A stretch of 64,000 nt of DNA, from assembly GCA_030645475.1 (NCBI GenBank), contig JAUSMA010000069.1, positions 62,001 through 126,000 of the forward strand. The letters are read 5' to 3'. Below, piece after piece: positions 60,543-64,000 of the stretch. Both the position numbers and the translations under genes were made by a program. Positions within the stretch are counted from its first letter, which is position 1. Every line of letters begins with the position of its first letter. Source of the stretch: Nitrospirota bacterium (GTDB lineage: Bacteria; Nitrospirota; Nitrospiria; Nitrospirales; Nitrospiraceae). Below the pieces are notes generated by a model that was given only the letters and a program-made list of their open reading frames with translations, searched no databases and was not told the origin of the DNA.

Positions 60543-61730
60543 ATGCTTCCCTTCGTGAGTCTGAAGCCACGTGATACGCAATCGCCCAATGCTGCACCAG
60601 TTTCCCTATGGCTGGTCTGTGGGCTAGGAATGATCCTCTCTCTGAGTGCCTGCGAAGCTCAGGTCCCCAAGCCGAATCTCCCACCATCCGAAAGCGATCT
60701 GGTCCTTCTCAAGTCCATCACGCTTTGTACCTCGAAACTCGATTTCCTCAAGACCCATCCCGCCGCTACCTTAAAGACTCAGGTCTGGGGCTCCGGCCAG
60801 GAGATGATCCTTCCTGCCGATCGAAGCCCATCACATGGCGATGAGTCTTATTTTTTCGATGAAGATGGCCTGCTGATCGGAACCCTTTTTACCTTTTCAT
60901 CAGGGCTTGACCTTAATCCCTATCCGATCCTTCGTCAGACCTTGACGATGCTGAAGCCGGCATTGGAGTTCTATCTCAACGTGGCGAATCTGTCTTCGAA
61001 GTCGAGTATGGATTCGAGCGCCTTATACGAAACCGGAGACGAGAAAACGACGACACAGTACTTGGTTCTTGGCTCACGCGAACAACCCTCGCTGCTTCAG
61101 GCCTCCGTGACGATCGACCCCTATGTACGCCTGTTTTCACCCTATCGGCGCGAGTTTCTGGAACGGCTGCGCCATCCAAGCGGGCAGAAGCCAGGGCAAC
61201 AGCTCGACAGTCAAGGGGCGGAGGATAAGGAGCCCTTCCCCTCGCTCCAGCAATTCGCGCGCGGGCAAACGGCACAACTCTTCTACTGTGGGGCTCAGAA
61301 CTACGATATCGCAGCCCATGCCTATCAGAAAGCGATCACGAGCGGATTTACGAACAAGGTGTGGCTGGCAGAGGCTCACCACAAATTAGGCCAGGCATGG
61401 AAAGGGAAGGGGCAGCAGGAGAAGGCCAAGACGGAGATGCTTCAATCGTTGGCCATCAGACCGAACACGCCAGAAGTTCTGAACAACCTCGGCACCGTGT
61501 ACACCGAGCTGGGAGATAAGGTGAATGCGCTCGTGTCATTTGAGAAAGCCGTCACGCTTCGACCCAATTATGCCATTGCCCGCTACAATTTAGCCGAAGC
61601 CATCGAGTCCACGAACCCCAAGCGGGCCCTCGCCGAGTACGAGACCTACCTCGCGCTGGTTGAGGGGATCCTCGATGAAGCTAGCCGTATTGCCCTCGTT
61701 CAGCAACGAGTGAAGGCACTCAAACACTAG
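60543..61730 (+). CDS. TPR-containing lipoprotein
   Basis: This 395-residue protein has a signal anchor and lipobox (LGMILSLSAC) after a 20-residue N-terminal extension. The N-terminal domain (about 40-230) is unrecognised; the C-terminal part has three to four tetratricopeptide repeats (AEAHHKLGQAWKGKGQQEKA, PEVLNNLGTVYTELGDKVNA and AIARYNLAEAIESTNPKRAL). TPRs mediate protein contacts. It probably faces the periplasm and follows the small lipoprotein gene by 30 bp. Confidence 0.75.
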   Translation: MLPFVSLKPRDTQSPNAAPVSLWLVCGLGMILSLSACEAQVPKPNLPPSESDLVLLKSITLCTSKLDFLKTHPAATLKTQVWGSGQEMILPADRSPSHGDESYFFDEDGLLIGTLFTFSSGLDLNPYPILRQTLTMLKPALEFYLNVANLSSKSSMDSSALYETGDEKTTTQYLVLGSREQPSLLQASVTIDPYVRLFSPYRREFLERLRHPSGQKPGQQLDSQGAEDKEPFPSLQQFARGQTAQLFYCGAQNYDIAAHAYQKAITSGFTNKVWLAEAHHKLGQAWKGKGQQEKAKTEMLQSLAIRPNTPEVLNNLGTVYTELGDKVNALVSFEKAVTLRPNYAIARYNLAEAIESTNPKRALAEYETYLALVEGILDEASRIALVQQRVKALKH

Positions 61731-61804
61731 TGCCCTTCCTCAAAATGGTGTTGCGGTGGATCACGCTTGCGTTGATGAACGGTGGCGAAGGGAAATCCTG
61801 ACGT

Positions 61805-62248
61805 TTACCGCCGAGCTTTCTCTTCCTGCTCTTCGAGGGTCTTGCAATCGATGCAGAGGGTAGTGACTGGGCGGGCTTTGAGTCTCGGGTAGGGGATCTC
61901 TTCTTCGCAGCGCTCACAGATGCCGTAGATGTTCTGGTCGATTCGACCAAGTGCTTCGTCTATCTTTTTGACCAGCCGTTGCTCGCGCTCACGGATCCTC
62001 ATCGAGAAATTCTGGTCGGCTTCCGCAGAGGCCTGATCGCTCACATCCGGGAGCGCCTCTTGCCCGTTTGGATTGGCCAAGCCCTCGACCGCTTCCGCTA
62101 AGATGATCCGTCGCTGTTGCTCGAGATCACGCCGAATGGCCGCATATTTATCCCCAGGAGCCGATGTCTTGGCTTTGCGTTTAGTAGCAACCGGTTTCGC
62201 CGCTGAGGGAGTGGGCGAGATGCGCTTGGTGGAAGGGCTTGCTTTCAT
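61805..62248 (-). CDS. DksA/TraR-type zinc-finger regulator
   Basis: This 147-residue protein has a central coiled coil and the C-terminal four-Cys zinc finger CERCEEEIPYPRLKARP...CIDC. The helix EADQNFSMRIREREQRLVKK precedes it. DksA-like proteins bind the RNA polymerase secondary channel and modulate transcription with ppGpp. A Lys/Ala/Thr-rich N-terminal extension (residues 1-30) is unusual. The acidic tip residues of true DksA were not verified. Confidence 0.85.
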   Translation of the reverse strand: MKASPSTKRISPTPSAAKPVATKRKAKTSAPGDKYAAIRRDLEQQRRIILAEAVEGLANPNGQEALPDVSDQASAEADQNFSMRIREREQRLVKKIDEALGRIDQNIYGICERCEEEIPYPRLKARPVTTLCIDCKTLEEQEEKARR

Positions 62249-62341
62249 ATCGCAGCCTGCCTAAGGAGTAAAAGGTCTAGAACGTCAGAAACTATAACAG
62301 GGGCCTGGAGGGGGGTCAATGGGAGATACTGGGCGGGGTTG

Positions 62342-62944
62342 CTAGAGATCCCGGCGGCCTTCGATCGATTTCAGCAATGTGACGTCGTCGGCATATTCGA
62401 TATCCATCCCGACCGGGATGCCATAGGCGATACGTGAAACACGGGCCCCGAGAGGTTTGAGTTGGTTCGTCAGATAGATGGCGGTTGCCTCCCCCTCGAT
62501 CGTCGGACTCGTCGCGAGAATGACCTCCTGAATGCCTCCACGCTTCACCCGATCGACCAGCTCCTCAGCCCTAATATCGGATGGTCCAACTCCATCCAAC
62601 GGAGACAAGGCGCCGAGTAACACATGATACAAGCCGCGGTACGCACCTGCTCGCTCGATGGCATAGGTCGTACTCGGTTCTTCGACCACGAGGATTCTTG
62701 TCTGGTCCCGTTTAGGGTCGAGACAAAACTCACAGAGTTCCCCCTCGGCGATGTTCCGGCATTGTCGGCAAAAGGAGAGGCCATCCTTGACGGCACGAAT
62801 CGCCTCAGCCAAGCGGAGTGCCTCTTCACGCTCGGCCTTCAAGACGTGAAAGGCCAATCGCTGCGCCGTCTTTTGTCCGATGCCGGGGAGACGGACTAAT
62901 TCGCGCACCAACCGTGCGAGTAATCCTTGCTGATCAACTGCCAT
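62342..62944 (-). CDS. recR: recombination protein RecR
   Basis: This 200-residue protein has the helix-hairpin-helix region (LVRLPGIGQKTAQRLAFHVL), a four-Cys zinc finger (FCRQCRNIAEGELCEFC) and a Toprim domain (ILVVEEPSTTYAIERAG). It loads RecA in the RecFOR pathway. It lies 14 bp downstream of ybaB. Confidence 0.96.
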   Translation of the reverse strand: MAVDQQGLLARLVRELVRLPGIGQKTAQRLAFHVLKAEREEALRLAEAIRAVKDGLSFCRQCRNIAEGELCEFCLDPKRDQTRILVVEEPSTTYAIERAGAYRGLYHVLLGALSPLDGVGPSDIRAEELVDRVKRGGIQEVILATSPTIEGEATAIYLTNQLKPLGARVSRIAYGIPVGMDIEYADDVTLLKSIEGRRDL

Positions 62945-62958
62945 ACGTTAATTGCCCG

Positions 62959-63282
62959 CTAGAACAGTCCGGGAACATTCATCCCGCCGGTCACGGCTTT
63001 CATTTCGTTCGCCATCATCTCGCGAGCTTTCTGAAGGGCGTCGTTCGACGCGGCCATGACCAGATCCTGCACCATCTCCACGTCCCCACTTTTCACGACT
63101 TCGGGATCGATGACGATGCCGAGCAGTTGCATGGCCCCATTGGCCGTGACGGTCACGCTGCCACCGCCCGCTGTTCCAGTTACGGTCTTCGCCGATGCTT
63201 GTTCCTGCACCTTGGCCATTTGTGCCTGCATCGCCTGCGCCTGCTTCAGGATATTGCCCATATTCGCTAACGGGTTCTTCAT
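62959..63282 (-). CDS. ybaB: YbaB/EbfC nucleoid-associated protein
   Basis: This 107-residue protein matches the YbaB/EbfC family: N-terminal helix GNILKQAQAMQAQMAKVQEQ, then VTVTANGAMQLLGIVIDPEV and a C-terminal helix AREMMANEMKAVTGGMNVPG. It binds DNA as a tweezer-like dimer. Its start overlaps the end of dnaX by four bases (dnaX-ybaB-recR order). Confidence 0.95.
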   Translation of the reverse strand: MKNPLANMGNILKQAQAMQAQMAKVQEQASAKTVTGTAGGGSVTVTANGAMQLLGIVIDPEVVKSGDVEMVQDLVMAASNDALQKAREMMANEMKAVTGGMNVPGLF

Positions 63283-64000
63283 GTCTCGACCTCCTTCTGG
63301 CTCGCTACCGGCCTGACTTCTGCGAGTTCTGCGCCGAACATTTCCAGGGCCTGTTTGACGACCGGATGTGCCTTTGCTTGCTCGAACAGGACCTGTTTTT
63401 GCTCTTTTTCCTTCGTCGCCCTGAGCTGCGCCATCGTCTGTCCCGGAGGATCAGACTCGGTCAATTCAACGATCCGCACCCGAACCGTTTGGCCGCTCAG
63501 TCGTTCGCAGATCGATGTCAGTACCGCCATATTATCAGCGTTCTCGATCATCCCTCGGGCCCCTGTCGCTTGCTTGGCAAACCCGATCGTCACGACATGG
63601 CCGTCTATGCCCACAAATCTCCCTCGCTCCAGGAAGGCAGCAATTCTCGAAGACACATTCGCCACTTCCTCTTGGACCTGCTCCCAATTCAATGTCACCA
63701 CCGCTCGTCCATCCTCAGCCGAAGGCGCTATCGAAGGCGACGAAGTGTTTACCTCGACGGCAGGGACAGGAGGTCGGGCGGTTGGAGGATTCGTGGGAAG
63801 ACTTCGCGGAGGCGCCGGATTTGTGGTGACGGCAGGCCTCAGGGGCATGGGAGTGGTCGGTAGCGGCGGCGTCGACTGGGACGTTCGAGGTGGTGGAGAG
63901 GAGAGCGTTGGCTCTGCAGAACGAGTTGGCGCAGGAGGTGGGCCTGTGCGGGCCGGAGCCGGCTGAGTCGGGCGTGCCGTCTGGGCTGGCGGGACCACTT
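63279..64000 (-). CDS. dnaX: DNA polymerase III subunit gamma/tau, C-terminal part
   Basis: The reading frame runs off the right edge; the visible part is the 3' end. It consists of a long Pro/Ala/Thr-rich linker (PAPARTGPPPAPTRSAEP and on) and a tau-like C-terminal domain (LNWEQVQEEVANVSSRIAAF, then VVTIGFAKQATGARGMIENA). The ATPase core lies outside the window. Identification rests on that domain and on the conserved order dnaX-ybaB-recR. Confidence 0.88.
   Translation of the reverse strand, partial: VVPPAQTARPTQPAPARTGPPPAPTRSAEPTLSSPPPRTSQSTPPLPTTPMPLRPAVTTNPAPPRSLPTNPPTARPPVPAVEVNTSSPSIAPSAEDGRAVVTLNWEQVQEEVANVSSRIAAFLERGRFVGIDGHVVTIGFAKQATGARGMIENADNMAVLTSICERLSGQTVRVRIVELTESDPPGQTMAQLRATKEKEQKQVLFEQAKAHPVVKQALEMFGAELAEVRPVASQKEVET

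Noticed and set aside
1-64000. CRISPR array, rRNA operon, complete insertion sequence or toxin-antitoxin module
   Set aside because: No evenly spaced direct repeats with spacers, no rRNA-like sequence, no transposase gene and no recognisable toxin-antitoxin pair were found on either strand.

Overview
The window is a gene-dense chromosomal segment of a nitrite-oxidising bacterium of the genus Nitrospira. The diagnostic genes are nxrA and nxrB (22559-27371). They encode a large Tat-exported, periplasm-type nitrite oxidoreductase alpha subunit and a 429-residue four-cluster Fe-S beta subunit. A stand-alone fumarate reductase/succinate dehydrogenase flavoprotein, unlinked glycine-cleavage genes and oxidative pentose phosphate enzymes fit that lifestyle. 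Base composition is high-GC, except for an AT-rich patch just upstream of nxrA.

Layout. 1-880: end of an L,D-transpeptidase and a secreted hypothetical protein. 940-5190: sugar-phosphate operon pgi-pgl-glk-rpiA. 5336-8621: M1 aminopeptidase and a zinc-ribbon/PilZ protein. 8712-12876: YbbA/YbbP-type ABC system divergent from a TesA-like lipoprotein esterase. 12972-17162: small membrane protein, SWIM zinc-finger protein, double-CDGSH protein, ChaN lipoprotein and an unrecognised 437-residue protein. 17330-21645: MoxR / DUF58 / transglutaminase operon. 21954-22028: tRNA-Gly. 22291-27438: nxrAB with a leader ORF, two candidate promoters and a terminator. 27580-36608: small hypotheticals, Trm112, DUF502, a GNAT enzyme, two SmpA-like lipoproteins, a LOG protein, a beta-CASP nuclease, a P1 peptidase and a FIST protein. 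36741-41988: FKBP, gcvT, Nudix, a Lys-rich secreted repeat protein, a uracil-DNA-glycosylase-like protein, fabI and arfB. 42369-49861: gcvP, sdhA/frdA and an OmpR-type two-component system. 50154-54322: degQ/htrA, purU and rimO. 54405-59748: gamma carbonic anhydrase, then a minus-strand run trmFO-xerC-argB-M28 peptidase-hypothetical. 59947-64000: tRNA-Val, two lipoproteins, a DksA-type protein, recR, ybaB and the 3' end of dnaX.

The most unusual feature is a set of intergenic palindromic elements. Three ~130-bp copies and one shorter diverged copy share one architecture, and their terminal arms co-vary between copies. In three cases the element's outer bases form the TAG stop codon of the adjacent gene (gcvP, purU, rimO). 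A separate 182-bp element with 19-bp terminal inverted repeats begins exactly on the stop codon of the histidine kinase gene. Two further palindrome types lie between fabI and arfB and next to the Nudix and tRNA-Val genes. No transposase or RAYT gene is present in the window.

Other candidates are: a 42-codon leader ORF with a perfect Shine-Dalgarno directly upstream of nxrA, overlapped by a good sigma-54 promoter match; three 11-bp-spaced repeats upstream of degQ that fit an OmpR-family regulator, next to the two-component genes; and a 13-bp direct repeat spaced 42 bp over the moxR promoter.
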